From: Prochilodus magdalenae
Taxonomy: Eukaryota; Chordata; Actinopteri; Characiformes; Prochilodontidae
Assembly (NCBI GenBank): GCA_024036415.1
Contig: JAMWET010003385.1
Span: 30,001 to 94,000 of the forward strand
Direction of reading: 5' to 3'
DNA: 64,000 bases
In this document: piece after piece, positions 1 through 12,900 of the stretch
How positions within the stretch are numbered: the first letter of the stretch is position 1
Layout of the letters: each line of letters opens with the position of its first letter
The notes under the pieces: generated by a model
Told to the model about the DNA's origin: nothing
The model's database searches: none
What the model saw: the letters and a program-made list of their open reading frames with translations, nothing else
Translations under genes and position numbers: made by a program

Positions 1-1570
1 CTGAAGCAGGAGTATTACTACAGTACTACGGAGCTAGCATCATGATGCTAATGCTACTGCTTCCCTGAAGGCCCATAAGGAGCCATGGCTTCGTGATGGT
101 GTTTATGGTGCTGTGTTCTGAACGTGCAGAAGGAAACAGCGAGCTTTCCTGTACAGTCTGTACCCATCGGACTGGACTGGCAGAGCTGAACGGGCCTTTA
201 GGAAGAGCTCATCATCTCTGCTCTTATCTTGGCACATATTTCCTGGAGGCACAGCCCGTTTACTGCCCTGACGATAAACCACAGCAGCTTATAAAAGATC
301 TGAACTGGCGTAGCCTTTCTGGAGTAAAGTTATTCAGGACACTTACCTCACTCCACTGCTGCCAAACTGCCTAAGCATGTCAGGCTTTCTCAACATGTGG
401 ACCACGGACCACCAGTCGGCCCTGAAAGGCCCCTGGAGTGGTCCACAGACTCGTCCTCAGAGGGGGGCAGTAGCCTGTAGTGTGTAACTGTGTAAGTGAA
501 AATAATGGCTTCCCCAGGAAAATGATGCTGACTCAGAAGTGCAGTGCGTGGCGTGCGGTTTGACCCAACGATGCCTTTAAACCGCATCATCACAGTCCGG
601 CTGGGCTCGCTACCTCCAGCTCCCTCGCAGCCAGACAAGCTTTTACAGTGGCTGTGGAACTGGTGTTCTGATGTCACCACTGGAGAACGTTCTCCTGTGG
701 GCTGTTGTGCTCTGCAGGTATACACAGGTGGGCCGTGAGGTTGAACCAGCTCAGAACCCCGGGTTATTCTGATGCCACAGAGTTGGAGTGGAGGTGGAAA
801 TACTGACGGCCTACTTGTTAACTGCACTCGGATGATACAAAGTCGAATCTACAACTGGTAAATTGTATACAAGGTCGTATAACATGACCTTTAACCTTTT
901 ACACAAGTGAAAAACACTAAACTTGTTGTGAGTGTGGAATCATATCTATTTCAAGAGCTTCTGTTAGGTCTGTGTCCTCTTCCACAGGAGATTCATCCCC
1001 TCCTTTCTTCTCCCATGTGGTGGGAGCATCTACGCACAAACCCCCGAACAGAGCGAAGTCATACCCCCCGGTATATGCAACCTTCTGATGAGCACCTGAA
1101 CACAGCACAAGTACAGAAGTTTAGACCATCTGATTCAGGTGAGGACGCTCTGGCGTGTGTGGGCGTGCAGGACGATTCAGCACCGCTCTGAGAGCACAGT
1201 TTGCATGTCTAACGAGCGAGGGTGGCAGCCTGAGGCCTGGCTAAAGCAGGGCACCAGGAAGAAGCAGGATTTTACACAAGCCGCAGATTTAAAGTGTATG
1301 GAAATGGCAGCTGGCATCGTGTCTCCGTGCTTTAGCAACCGTTCCCATAAACATGAAGTCAGACTCTCTGGTGCCCTCGCACAAGATGATGCCCCACACT
1401 TACACGTGACCCTGCGCAGGACCTGATATAACCTGACTGGATTATAACCTGGGCACCATTGTCTCTGCTATCTGTCTAGCACACTGTCATGTACACACAC
1501 TGCTTTATTACAGGGCCAGACCAACAAACAACAACCCGAGAGCAAATCACCTACATACCACACACGTCAC
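1..1570. other. Gene-poor left edge, no recognised gene
   Basis: I see no protein family, splice-supported exon or RNA gene here. Several open frames under 150 codons lie on both strands, but they resemble nothing I know, overlap each other and look like chance. The base composition is ordinary. A distant exon of a gene starting outside the window cannot be excluded. Confidence 0.4.
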
Positions 1571-1574
1571 CACA

Positions 1575-1985
1575 TTCAGGAACACAACAGGAAATTCAAA
1601 AATGCACGAGGGAATTCAGGAATGTAAAAAATACAATTCAGGAACACAACAGCTAATTTAAAAACATAAACCCACATCCCGGAACACAACAGGAAATTCC
1701 TGAACACAATAAAATAAATGAGAATGGAACTGGAAATTCAGGAACACAACTGGAAATTCAGGAACACAAAAGGAAATTCAGGAACACAACTGGAAATTCA
1801 GGAACACAATAAAATAAATGAGGGTGGAACTGGAAATTCAGGAACACAATAAAATAAATGAGAATGGAACTGGAAATTCAGGAACACAACTGGAAATTCA
1901 AGACCTCTACAGGAAATTTGGAAACACAACAGGAAATTCAGGGATGTAAAAAAAATCAGGAACACAACAGCAAATTTTAAAACAA
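1575..1985. repeat. Tandem repeat, GGAAATTCAGGAACACAA-type unit
   Basis: Units of about 22 bp built on AACTGGAAATTCAGGAACAC recur with variation. Some are spaced by an AATAAAATAAATGAG-type interruption, giving a higher-order pattern. The minus-strand open frame over it (1798-2073) comes from the repeat and is not a gene. Confidence 0.75.
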
Positions 1986-2180
1986 GTCCCCCAAAGCAAC
2001 TTAGTATTTCCAGGTTTTCCAGATTTTCGTCATCAACATTCCATACACACTCAGAAGACACCTGTAGGTTCACTGGTGGGTTAGATAGTCAGTGAAGTGT
2101 CTGTATGTGTTTCTGGATGACTCTGTTCACGTCTCACACCAAACCCACTCTGGATCACCCTATTCACACTTCAAATAATC

Positions 2181-2228
<48 letters not shown>

Positions 2229-2312
2229 GGATGGATGGATGGATGGATGGATGGATGGATGGATGGATGGATGGATGGATGGGAGGGTGGGCGGACGGAC
2301 GGACGGACGTGG
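2181..2312. repeat. Compound microsatellite (GATA)n-(GATG)n-(GGAC)n
   Basis: A run of about 11 TAGA/GATA units passes directly into about 14 TGGA/GATG units and ends in GGGAGGGTGGGCGGAC-like and GGAC units. This looks like stepwise slippage plus substitution of one tetranucleotide tract. Confidence 0.95.
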
Positions 2313-2607
2313 CCGTAAAAGTATGACACATAGAAGTAGGTAGGTACCAACTCAGCAGTTTTATTTGCTATTAAACTATTAACTATACACAGTACAGTTC
2401 ACTATCGACAAGTATCTCACTTCACAAGGAGGCAGGAAATATAGTTAAATAATAGTTAGATAATAATTAACAAGCAGTTAAATAATAATGTGAGGGGTGC
2501 AGATATCGGCAGATAAATAAACGTGTGTTGGTCTTTAGGTAAAGTGTCCAGGAGTTTATATATATACAGGATATACAGTAAAGTGTCCAGGAGTTTATAT
2601 ATATAGA

Positions 2608-4070
2608 CACTGCTAAAAAAATAAAGGGAACACTTTGAAAACACATCAGATCTCAATGGGAAATAAATCCTGCAGAATATCTTTCCTCATATAGACTGGG
2701 TAATGTGTTAGGAAGGAAAGGATGCCACATCGTTTGATGGAAATGAAAATGATCACCCTACAGAGGGTTGAATTCAAAGACACCCTGAAAACCAAAGTGA
2801 AGAAATGATGCAGCAGGCTCGTCCACTTAACCCAAACTCCACTGCAGCAACTCAGAATGGTACTCAGTAGTTTGTATGGCCCCCGCACGCTTCTAATGAG
2901 ACGAGGGCTGGTGTCCTGGGGGATCTCCTCCCAGATCTGGACCAGGGCATCACTGAGCTCCTGGACAGTCTGAAGTGCAACCTGGTGGCGTTGGATGGAC
3001 CGAAACATAATGTCCCAGAGGTGTTCTATTGGATTTAGGTCAGGCGAGCCGGTGGGCCAGTCAATGGTATCAATTCCTTCATTCTCCAAGAACTGCCTGC
3101 ACACTCTCGCCACATGAGGCCGGGCATTGTTGTGCACCAGGAGGAACTCAGGACCCACTGCACCAGCGTAGGGTCTGACAAGGGGTCCGAGGATTTCATC
3201 CTGATACCTAATAGCGGTCAGGGTGCCGTTGTCTAGCCTGTAGAGGTCTGTGCGTCCTTCCAGGGATATGCCTCCCCAGACCATCACTGACCCACCACCA
3301 AACCAGTCATGCTGAATGATGTTGCAGGCGGAATAACGCTCTCCACGGCGTCTCCAGAGCCCGTCACGTCTGTCACATGTCCTCAGGTAAAACCTGCTCT
3401 CATCTGTGAAAAGCACAAGGTGCCTGTGGTGGATCTGCCAGTTCTGGTGTTCTGTGGCAAATGCCAGTCGAGCTCTACGGTGCTGGCCAGTGAGCACAGG
3501 GCCCACTACAGGACGTCGAGCCCCTCAGGCCGCCCTCATGAGGCCTGTTTCTGATTGTTTGGTCAGACACATTCACAGCAGTAGGGCTCTGGCAGTGCTC
3601 ATCTTGTTCCTCCTTGCACAAAGGAGCAGATGCCGGTCCTGCTGAGGGGTTAAGGACCTTCTACAGCCTTGTCCAGCTCTGCTAGAGTAACTGCCTGTCT
3701 CCTGGAATCTCCACCGTACTCTTAAGACTGTGCTGGGAGACACAGCAAACCTTGTGGCAATGGCACATATTGATGTGCCATCCTTCAGTAGGTGGACTAC
3801 CTGTGCAACCTCTGTAGGGTCCAGGTACCGCACCATGGTAGTGACGCTGACCCAAGTCAACTGCAGAACTAGTGAAGGATCAGTGGGAAAAGATGAGGGG
3901 GGACAAAATGTCAATGACCTCGTCCTTTTAAACCATTCCCGTTTTGGCGGGTGTCTCATTGTTGCTCCTCTACTGCACCTGTTGTTAATTTCATTAACAC
4001 TACAGCAGCTGAAACTGATTAACAGGCCTCCCTACTACTTAACTGACCAGATCAATATCCCTGAAAGGAC
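2608..4070 (-). mobile_element. Tc1/mariner-like DNA transposon, decayed, one terminal repeat visible
   Basis: The right-hand end in transposase orientation starts at CACTGCTAAAAAAATAAAGG (2608), a typical Tc1-like terminal inverted repeat followed by GGAACACTTTG. The transposase reads leftward on the minus strand. At the other end the sequence stays element-like to about 4065 (AACTGACCAGATCAATATCC), but the matching terminal repeat is absent, so that end appears truncated. Just outside the visible end, about 24 bp (AGTGTCCAGGAGTTTATATA...) occurs twice, at about 2543 and 2583. With one end missing and the transposase broken, the copy should be immobile. Confidence 0.8.
2646..3959 (-). pseudogene. 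Tc1-like transposase pseudogene
   Basis: Two minus-strand frames, 3959-3573 and 3506-2646, encode consecutive parts of one Tc1-family transposase. The first holds the N-terminal DNA-binding helices (TMVRYLDPTEVAQVVHLL, then SICAIATRFAVSPSTVLRV). The second holds the DDE catalytic domain: FTDESRF with the first Asp, a VMVWGGIS block, ARPHVARVCRQFLE, and [12 protein letters not shown] with the third acidic residue. A frameshift lies between the frames (about 3510-3575). The second catalytic Asp, normally just before NARPH, is Asn here (LVHNNARPH), so the enzyme is doubly dead. The reading frame also runs past the usual C terminus. Family assignment is firm; the exact Tc1 subfamily is not determined. 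Confidence 0.85.
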
Positions 4071-4569
4071 CCCAGCCTCCTCAGAAAGCCGAGCCGGCTC
4101 TGCTTCTTCCTGTACAGGATGTCTGTGTTGGTTGAACAGTCCAACCTCCCATCCAGGTGGAGTCCCAGATACCTGTAGTTATCCTAAATCGAATTAGGCT
4201 TCCGCTGTATCAAGGGTGGAGGGTCCTTTTACACAGTACTGTATGTACTTTGTAAGGGTTAATGTTTGGTTCTGCTTGATGTTGTATGATGTAGTCAGTC
4301 CCAGCTCAGTGTGTCTGTGTAAGCTTCAGCGCCCTCTGCTGGACCAGCATCAGTAATCCTCCTTTGGGAACTAAGCAGAAATTAAACACACAGGAAACTA
4401 CATAAACCTGTACACAGCCTTCATTAGACATCAATACCAGCAAGATCAGAGCACCAGGAAGATTCAACTTTTAAGAATCAACACTGGCACATAAATATCA
4501 AAACGTGTTTATTTATTACATAGGATGGATGTGTATCCTATCTCCCTATGTAAATAGTTTAGTTTCAGG

Positions 4570-4930
4570 TTTATTTGTCATTTGCACAACATGTCCGGAC
4601 ATTTAGGCATTGAAATGCTTGAGGTGAGGCTCAGGTTGATACTCAAGGTTATATACATACTAACTAAACACTAAAATAAAGAAATATAAAATAGATATAT
4701 TAAATAAATACAAAATATACAAATATATACACAAAATACAGAATATACAGAGACTGGAGGGGTCTGTAGAAATTCTCTGATATGTACAGACCCCTCCTGT
4801 ATTTATTTAATATATCTATTTTTTATATTTCTTTATTTAAATGTTTAGTTGGTATGTATATAATGTTGTCCTGCTGTAGAGTATCAACCTGAGCCTCACC
4901 TCAAGCATTAGGATTATTACAGGAGGTGCC
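4570..4930. repeat. Long imperfect inverted repeat of repeat-derived sequence
   Basis: About 110 bp beginning AATGCTTGAGGTGAGGCTCA (about 4614) is repeated in inverted orientation ending TGAGCCTCACCTCAAGCATT (about 4910). The arms share TATATACATACTAACTAAA- and AATAAAGAAATATAAAATAG-type blocks around a centre near 4740-4770. The left flank (TTTATTTGTCATTTGCACAA) resembles a dispersed fish repeat. The centre contains a small inner inverted pair, GGAGGGGTCTGT and ACAGACCCCTCC. Confidence 0.7.
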
Positions 4931-5343
4931 CTCAGCAGCCCAGCTCAATAAACAAACAAACAAACAACAAACAAAAAATTTTAAAATGCTGCCATAAATG
5001 AAGGTGTAGGACAGCAAATGCTCCCAGAATAAGTGAATAAGTGAGACTATTAAAGCTTTGCTGAACTAATTATCAAAAATTCTTATAAGCTTTAACACGG
5101 CTCCTGTAAACAACATGGGTACACATAACCTACGGGCTTCTTGAGAAAGAGAATATTAGAAACCTATTCTTAACCTCTTTATCTCACACATTTAGTTACT
5201 GAGTACGGGAAGTTCACATGTAAAGTGATGGTTTATATGAACATATGACTTGAACCTTACTGAACACTGAATTAAATTATTATATAATTGTGTTAAGTGT
5301 TCAGTCTTAATTCTGCGACTGCACATGTCACTTTACTGCCCTT

Positions 5344-5545
5344 ATGGTCTTTAGTGTCTTATTGTCTCATCTATGTCTATCTTATGGCCCTTATTTTATT
5401 TATTTAAAAAAAAAATCTTCTTTCAGCTGTAATCGATTTATCTTTTTATTTGCTGCACCTTGTAAATTTCAATCCTCTGTATGTCTTGTACATACTGAAG
5501 TATTGACAACAAAACTATTGGACTTGACTTAACTGTTTAATACCG
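5344..5545 (+). repeat. Dispersed repeat 3'-tail fragment
   Basis: The stretch ending GCACCTTGTAAATTTC...GTACATACTGAAGTATTGAC and AACTATTGGACTTGACTT resembles the 3' end of a dispersed retroelement tail I know from fish genomes. I infer a repeat fragment; there is no coding sequence. Confidence 0.4.
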
Positions 5546-5749
5546 CAGGAATTTTGACAGAACGGTGGAGTTCCGCTTTTAGAAAGATCAATAAACATCA
5601 CTGAAACGAACCACTTATACTTTTGAACGTTGGGCCTTTTTATATTTACATATTTATATTTTTGTTCATCTACAGTCTACTTTTCTGCATATACATAATT
5701 CTAATAAATCTTTATTTCCTAATATATCTTTATTTAATCTCATTTACGC

Positions 5750-5880
5750 ATGTCGGAAGTGACGTACAACTTCCGCTGTTTCTGACCAATCGGAGCCCGC
5801 GGCGCACATTTCGAATGTTAACGTGCAGAAAGAGGGGATGTTACGTCAGAGGCGCTACTGAAAAGTCGTAGGGACGTTTT
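5750..5880 (+). promoter_or_regulatory. sgo1: sgo1 core promoter: ETS pair, CCAAT box, TTCGAA (CHR-like)
   Basis: Seen: CGGAAGTGACG at 5754-5764 and ACTTCCGC at 5769-5776, an inverted ETS-type pair; CCAAT inside GACCAATCGG at 5786-5790; TTCGAA at 5810-5815, within TTTCGAA. The block is GC-richer than its surroundings. Known: CCAAT (NF-Y) boxes upstream of a CHR element (TTTGAA or TTCGAA) mark late cell-cycle genes controlled by the MuvB complexes. Inferred: G2/M control of sgo1, which fits shugoshin's mitotic role. No TATA box is evident. Confidence 0.6.
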
Positions 5881-5919
5881 GGAGGTTTTTGGCTTAGCAG
5901 TTATAATTGGATGTAAACG
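5860..5919 (+). other. sgo1: Likely 5' non-coding exon of sgo1
   Basis: A strong donor, ACG|GTAAGTCTG, begins an intron at 5920, just downstream of the promoter elements. The next acceptor before the start codon is TAG at 6901-6903 or CAG at 6912-6914. The exon start is a guess; only the donor is well supported. Confidence 0.5.
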
Positions 5920-6223
5920 GTAAGTCTGAATAAAGATATGGGCTTATTTCGGTTGTGGTTTCTGTTCGGGACAGTAAATGGCTCCGCGAGGCTGTGAGTT
6001 ATTGTAGACAGTTAGCAGAGGGCGTTAGCATTAGCGGCTAACAGATACAAAGGACCGTTCATTCACTGTAAACAGACACTTTCAGACACATTTAGTGAGT
6101 TTAGTCAGCAGTTATTGGTGGCTGTATTAAAAGCCTTTAAAGATTATGTATAAGTATGTATGCTTGTGCTTTAGTAGCACTATAAACATATTTTTTATGT
6201 CTGCTGCTTGTTCGAAATTTTCC

Positions 6224-6266
6224 GGTGCACCTTAAATGCCCCGTTGTACCATTTAAGGTGGACCTG
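6224..6266. repeat. Hairpin of two facing TTTAAGGTGGA motifs
   Basis: GGTGCACCTTAAATG and CATTTAAGGTGGACC face each other across an 11-base loop in sgo1 intron 1. The stem is 15 bp with one mismatch. The same motif recurs elsewhere around sgo1 and rpl14. Confidence 0.7.
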
Positions 6267-6925
6267 AAATATTCGAACTTGAGCTTCCTCTTTTTGTTCT
6301 CTTTTTATCATTATATCAAATTGATTTAAACACACATTAATTAGCTTTCAGCGAACCTAATGCTAATATCATGATTTTCTATAAAACAAGTAGAATCGTT
6401 AAATCAGTTCAGAATGATGAAGAGAGCTCTGGATGATTCTGAAATGGGAGAGAAAGCTATAACACTGTTTTTAATAAATTCGGACTGGGAGTTACTGAAT
6501 CCCCAACAATTCAGCCTTCTTGCAATGTTAGCATGCCATGAGTACTGCGATAACAATGGTGATTTATTACCTTTAAATCAGATTCCCAAAAAGAAAGCAC
6601 TCACAGTTCATATAAAAAGTTCCATACTTGGCCTCCATGTATTGATGTGATGTTGCCACACACTGTCACACTAATTCCTTGTAATGTTGTTGTTATTGTT
6701 GAATAAAATAGCAGATGTAGTAATAATCTGGGTTAGCGAGTCCAAATAAACAAGACTAACTGTTAGTAATATTAGTTGGTAATGAAACGTCCTGTTGGAC
6801 AGTGTTCTTTAAGTGCTGGCGATACCCTGCGTATTGTTGAGCAAAGTAATGACGTTGTATCATCATATTGCCCATCTGTATAAGTGATTCTTGTAAATTC
6901 TAGTGTCTGCTCAGAGTGGTGCACC

Positions 6926-9900
6926 ATGGTTCGGGAGCGGGTCGTCCAAAAGAAGTCGTTCCAGCAGAGTCTGGACGACATCAAGGAGAAGATGAAGGAG
7001 AAAAGGAACCAGAGGCTAGCCAGCGCTAGTGCTGCGAACCGTGGGCTTTCGAAACTGAAGAACAAAAACGCAGGTAAGCCTGTTTCTGAAGTCTGTTATC
7101 TTATGTGCGTATGTTGCAGTAAAGCATCTTGAATGATTTTGACGCCAAACTGGTGGAAAACTCTTAGTATACTCAACATCAACATCAACATTCCATATAA
7201 ACTCAGAAGACGTGTAGGTTGTGGTGGTTTAGATGGTCATTAAATGACTACATGTGTGTTGTAGACATGGAGACCCACCAACCAGTAAGCATATACTAGA
7301 AGATACTGTACAACAAAAATAAGGGTTAGGAGCTCCTGCTGCTTTTCTCCACCTTAAATAAACCGTATACACTAATAAAGATCCACTGGTAACACTCGCT
7401 TTTCAACCTTCATGTGGCTTTATGCTGCTGTTTTTTTTGTTGTTGTTGTTGTTGTTGTTTTTTCAAATAAATAAAATTGAACATGAACTGAGCAGGAATG
7501 CTTTGATACAAAGGAACAATATTGTGCTACTCATTTTTTTCTCTCAAGGTTGGGAGGTCTGTTGATGTCCGAGAGATAAAGTTTAAGGTTAAATGCTACT
7601 TCACTGAATTATTCATCATTACATTTTGGAATTTAAAAGGTAAACTTTAAGGTGCCGTTTAAATTGTTGCCTTAGAGCTGCTATAAAAGCAGTGTGCTGT
7701 GAGATCAAAAGCACATCTAACTGGCAGTTTGGCACATGATCAGCGATCAAGCCAAAAACAGTGGATATTCTGGTCCTCTTGGGCAGAAAAGTCCAGTACT
7801 GGTCAGAATCACTGCTACTTTCCCACACTGTTTACTCCTGCAGAACGGTACTGAAGGAGAACCAGGTGGAGTTGTGTTTTCGCGGTGTTGATCTGTGTTT
7901 GTTTGATCTGGTACACCTGTATTGTTGTCGTGCTCTCAACAGCATCCGTGAAGCCGTTCGTGCTGAAGAGCGTTCAGGTAAACAACAAAGCCCTGGCCCT
8001 GGCTCTACAGGCAGAGAGGGAGAAGGTACGGCAAGCGCAGGGAGTCATCCTGCAGATGAAGAGAGAGAGGCAGGCTCTGATTTTTCACCTCCTGATGCTG
8101 AAAAGGGCTCTGAAAGAGGCGGGCGCCGTCAGAAGTGCACAGGTGAGTTTCGCTCAGCCACAGTGATGTGAAGTGAAAGGGGTGTTTCTTTACAGTGGAT
8201 TTCAACAGGCTTTTGAAACCTGCTGGTTATTTTCCACACCGTCTTCAGACTTCTAATGTTTCCTTCAGTTTTAAATGGCCATTTCTGGCCACGCCTGGGC
8301 TCTAAAACAGTTTTAGCAACAGAAGGTTGGTAGACATGATTTATCAGTCAATATTTAATGGTGTAGTGCTTTTTATTACAGCTAATGTTGTCCCAAAGAG
8401 CTTCATAGGAAAGCAGTTTATATAAAATAAAAAGAAAACACCTTGTACACAGACGTATGAAAGGAAAGCCGAATCTAGTCTCCCCGTGAGCAAACCAGGG
8501 GCAACAGTGGTAGGGAGAAGGGAAGGAAGAACCCTCGAGAGGAACCAGGCTCCAGGGGGAACCTGTCCTCCTCAGGTCGATCCTGGTTAAAGAGAGAAAA
8601 ACGGAGCTAGCAGAAAAAGGAGCTTGGAATTTTTTTTAGATACAGTCTGATTAATCCAGGAGGTAGTGATTGCATAAGTAGAGCTGTCCCATGAGGTTTG
8701 ACTGTTTCTGGGACATATAACCCATGAACCTTATGAGGATGAAAATGTTGGATAAGGGCTACAGTCTTAGTCTGCTGTGTGCTGGGATGGGCAATAGAGG
8801 GCACAGGGTGGTGAACCTGGTGTGCTTAAACAGGTAGATCACCAACCTGCGGGAATCTGGAGCTCCCCACCCTGCTATAAACAAAGACCCTTATGTTCTA
8901 CACAAGGCGTATGAGAGAAGCTCTCGGTCTCATCACAGTGTGCTGATTTGTCTATGTGAAGTTCTCCTGGTGTAAGCTGCTGTCCCGTTGTTTTTTTTTT
9001 TTTTTTTTAGATGTCTTCTTCAGAGGAACCGAAGTTGATCCTTCCTGAGCCCACCAGTCCTGGGTGAGTGGTCCGTTCTGTATTAACAGGTGTTCTGTAA
9101 CGATGCAGTCTTTGTGAATCCAATGTTTTCAGATGACTTGTCTTACGTTGCACTAATACCTGGTTGTTAATGTGTTGGTTAAACTCCAGGGTTGAATTGA
9201 TCAAGCTCCATGGTATGTAAACAGGATGTCTGTGGTTTGATGGTGTTCAGTGTTCACGGTTTAGTGTTTATGCTGTTGTTTTTCAGGCCTGTGGCTCAAG
9301 CTGAAACTGTTCCTCAGGAAGAGGAGCTCTACCCAGCTGATCCTATTACAGGGACATGTTCTTCAGAACCTGGTAAGGGACTCCTGGATATCGCAGCACC
9401 TAGTTCGAAGTTAGGCAGAATGCTCTAATAGACTGTCCAGACACTGTGGATTATTATGCTGGGCTGAGCTGGCAGAAAAACTAAACTGAACTGATGTGTA
9501 GGTAAATGTGTAAGTCCGAACTTCTCAGAGGCTCCGTAATAGACCGCATCTAGCTCTTTCTGTTTCTGTTCCACCTTAAAAAGAGGCTCATTTACACTGA
9601 GTGCATATGACAGAAGCCATGTGCTGGACTACATGACAGGGACTCAACTGGACTGCAAACTTCTGGGACTGAGTCTATCAACCCATCAGTCACTGCTTTC
9701 TTAGAGCAGGCCTTCAGCAAAACATGCACGTCTGAATGTCAGGGTGATACCAGGACAGAGCACCGGGTTTCGTTTTCTTCTAATCTCCAAAACCACAAAT
9801 AAACTTAGCTAAGATAAACAACAACATGGGAGGAAAAATACAAATTAATAAAAAAATGAATTTATATTTCGCTCTGGATTGTTCAGTGTGGTTTCCAGAG

Positions 9901-12900
9901 ACACCCGTGTTCCTTCATCGATTGAGAGGTCAGGCATTTTGTTTTGATTATCTCATAGTCAGTAGAATCAGCTGGTCCGACTCATAATAATAGACACTGT
10001 GACTCCAGACAGGAGGCTAAACGGGTGACGCTGAGCAGATCGTTTGGTTGAGACCCAGTTGAGTAAGAAAGTTAACTGACCTTAAAGATACACAGTTAGC
10101 AGACTCGAAGAAACACCTGGGGCTTCGGGTTGCACTTAGTGGACCAGTTAATGTCATTAAATCAACGTATCAATAAAAGGCTGAAGCCAATCAGTAGGAG
10201 TTCACTGCTATTATAGGCACTTGAATGTAAGCACCGGGCTGTTTAAGGTGGAATGGGACATTTTAATTTCAGAGTTGTTGAATGTTTTTAATTAATGTGT
10301 CGCAAAAAAAAGGGTTCCTACGTGTATAGCACCAATTGGTTGTTCCAAAGCATTCAGGAAATGTAGAGCTGTCGTCTGGATCTCACCTTTAGACCTCACC
10401 CTGTGATGGAACCCAACCCTTTTCTTAGGTCTTTCTCAGGTCTTTCTTGACTCGGCCCAAACTGTCCACATAACAGCCTGATACTGGTGCACCGTGCATG
10501 TGCATCAGCTCTGTAGATGACGCACTGACACTTTGTTCTTCTGAAATCCCTGTGTCTAACATGCCAATTGTGTTTTTCCTTGATAGACATGGTTCCTAAG
10601 GGCCTCGTTGACGGACGGACTCCTCTGCCAGCAACCATAGGAACGCGGCGCCGTCGGGATGGCAGAAAACGATCTGAGCGCCTGCGGAGACGGAGCTCTC
10701 TGTTTGATCCTGCCTCTATTGGAGTAAGTGTTACAGAAGAGGTGGAGCCACCCCCCTCAGACACAGCAGCAGGACTTGGTGACCAAAACCCTGAACGCAG
10801 CCTCAAGACCAACACAGTCGAGCGTGAGCTAACTGTTGAAAAAAACCCATCGACTGCAGATCAGGAATCTCTCCCTGTAAGCATGACTGACGGTTCCCGG
10901 GCGGGACTGGACTCTGAGACTTCAGGGCTTGCAGATGTCCAGCACTCCACCCCAGAGCCACCGCAGCGCAACGCCTCCAGGCAGGCGAAGAAGAAACCCG
11001 CCCAGCCTGCAACACGCTCCAAACCAGAGAGGGGCCGCAAGCTGGACCGCGCCCCTCTGAAGAAGCCATGGGAGAGCACCAAGACACGGGCGCGCTCCAA
11101 AAGCCGGGACCGCTCCCACAGCCGAGCCCGGGCGGCCCCCACACCCTGCGACCGCCTCAACTCCTCTCTGGGTGGCAACGACACCTTCGACTTCGACTGC
11201 GAAGAGGCCGTTCACATCACACCCTTCAGAGCCGGTAGCAAGGCCTCAGAGAACCAGGCGGAGGAAGCGCTGCCCTCTCCTATTGCTCACCCCAGACCTG
11301 TTGATGTGAAGATGGAGTCCAGTCCATCAGAAGCAGAGGAGGAGGCGGACGACAGTCTGTATGTTCCAGAGAGGAAGTCCAAGCGAGCATGTAGTCCACC
11401 GCCCCGGCGAGCTCGCTCCAAGAGGAGGTCCACTCAGAGGAGAGAGAAAGAACCTGCTTCCTCCAAGCAGAATCGTACAGCTCCTCAGCGCACAGGTGAC
11501 CTGGACTTACCTCCCTCTGTTTCAGGTAGGGACATAATGAAATTATTAACGCTCATGTCGTATTTGCTGGTTATTAACCATAAATTATTAATCGATTAAT
11601 GAACCAGTGTCGCCAAATAAGCAGAACTGTGAGCCATTCAGAGCACAGGGTAGAAATACGAGCAACAGAATCACATTCCTTCTACACACACATACATATG
11701 ACCATATGATTAGCTGGAGTCTGTTTTATTCATAAACGATAAACAATTAACAGTCAGATAAATCACTTTCCTGCTCATACAGAATTCAGAGGCATGGGCA
11801 ATGATGTCATCAACTAAACCACTGTTACATTAGTCACCAGCTTTTTGGTAGCAGCTTTTAGCCGACTAAGTCGATTAATCCCTCCACCTCTGATTGACAG
11901 GACTAATTAAGTATGTTGTGGTATTTACTGCTTAAATATGCAGATTATAGGCTCCACCTTTTAGTTCTACGTTCTGTTCGGGGGGAACCCTGTTCATTAA
12001 TATAGAATCCAGGGCTCATACTAAGTACTTCGTGTTGACTTTAGATTTAAGCCAATTAGATTTAAGAGCTGGAGCTGTTTGGTAGTTGGTGGTTTGATGG
12101 TCGCGTCCTTGATCTTAATTGAGCTGCTTAACAGATAAGAACTGATGGTGTCTGTCATCAGTTCAGAGAACTCTCCAAAATGTGCATCTCTACTTTGAAT
12201 TTATATTAATTACCTGAAATTAATAATAATAATAACAATAATAATAATGTCGAGTCATCACGAGTTTAGCTGAGTTTACCATGAGCTGACAGTTACCTAG
12301 AACTCATGGTTGAACTCTCTGGTTTTCTTCCACAGAGACCAGCAAAGCGTGTGTGGAACCCTCAGACGATGCCCTGCTGACCCAAACAGGACTACACCTC
12401 CCACAGTTCCTTGACACAGACCTGGATTTCCCAGAGTCCCCCGTATGCCTGCCGTCTGAGAATTCCAAGTTGGCTCCAGTCCAAGAGGGTAGCGAAGGTA
12501 ACTATGCGTCTGCGGACGTTAGAGTTCACCATGGGCGAATGAAGCACTTTCACCTCCTAAAGGAATCGTTTTCCATTTCAGCTCCTCCTACTGAAATGGA
12601 GCAGGCACCTTCAGAGCTGGTCACCCATGTCGGAGAGGCAGGGTTTGTGATGGACAGCCCCTTCTTTGAGCTCACAAACTACCCAAGCCGATCGTCCGAG
12701 CAGGAGAATGCCGTCCCTGTGGTGGATAAATCTAGAAGAAGAAAAGGTGAACACAAACCCGGTTACACGTCTTTACTAGCTAGACTGAGAACCATGAAGC
12801 TCCTCATTAGAGCTACTGATTATTTCTACAGTTTACTGAGTTTTTCTCAATTAATTAATAGATCTAACAATTATGTTTGTTTTATTTAAGAAATAAATAA

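Noticed and set aside
390..827. 145-aa minus frame near the left edge
   Set aside because: No recognisable domain, no conserved composition, overlapped by an equally long plus frame.
6414..6650. 78-aa plus frame in sgo1 intron 1
   Set aside because: Reads protein-like (SDWELLNPQQFSLLAMLACH), but I know no family, it has no splice links in phase with sgo1, and its length is within chance; it might be a relic of another element.
10396..11215. Minus-strand frames opposite the large sgo1 exon
   Set aside because: Shadows of a GC-rich coding exon; the plus frame matches shugoshin.
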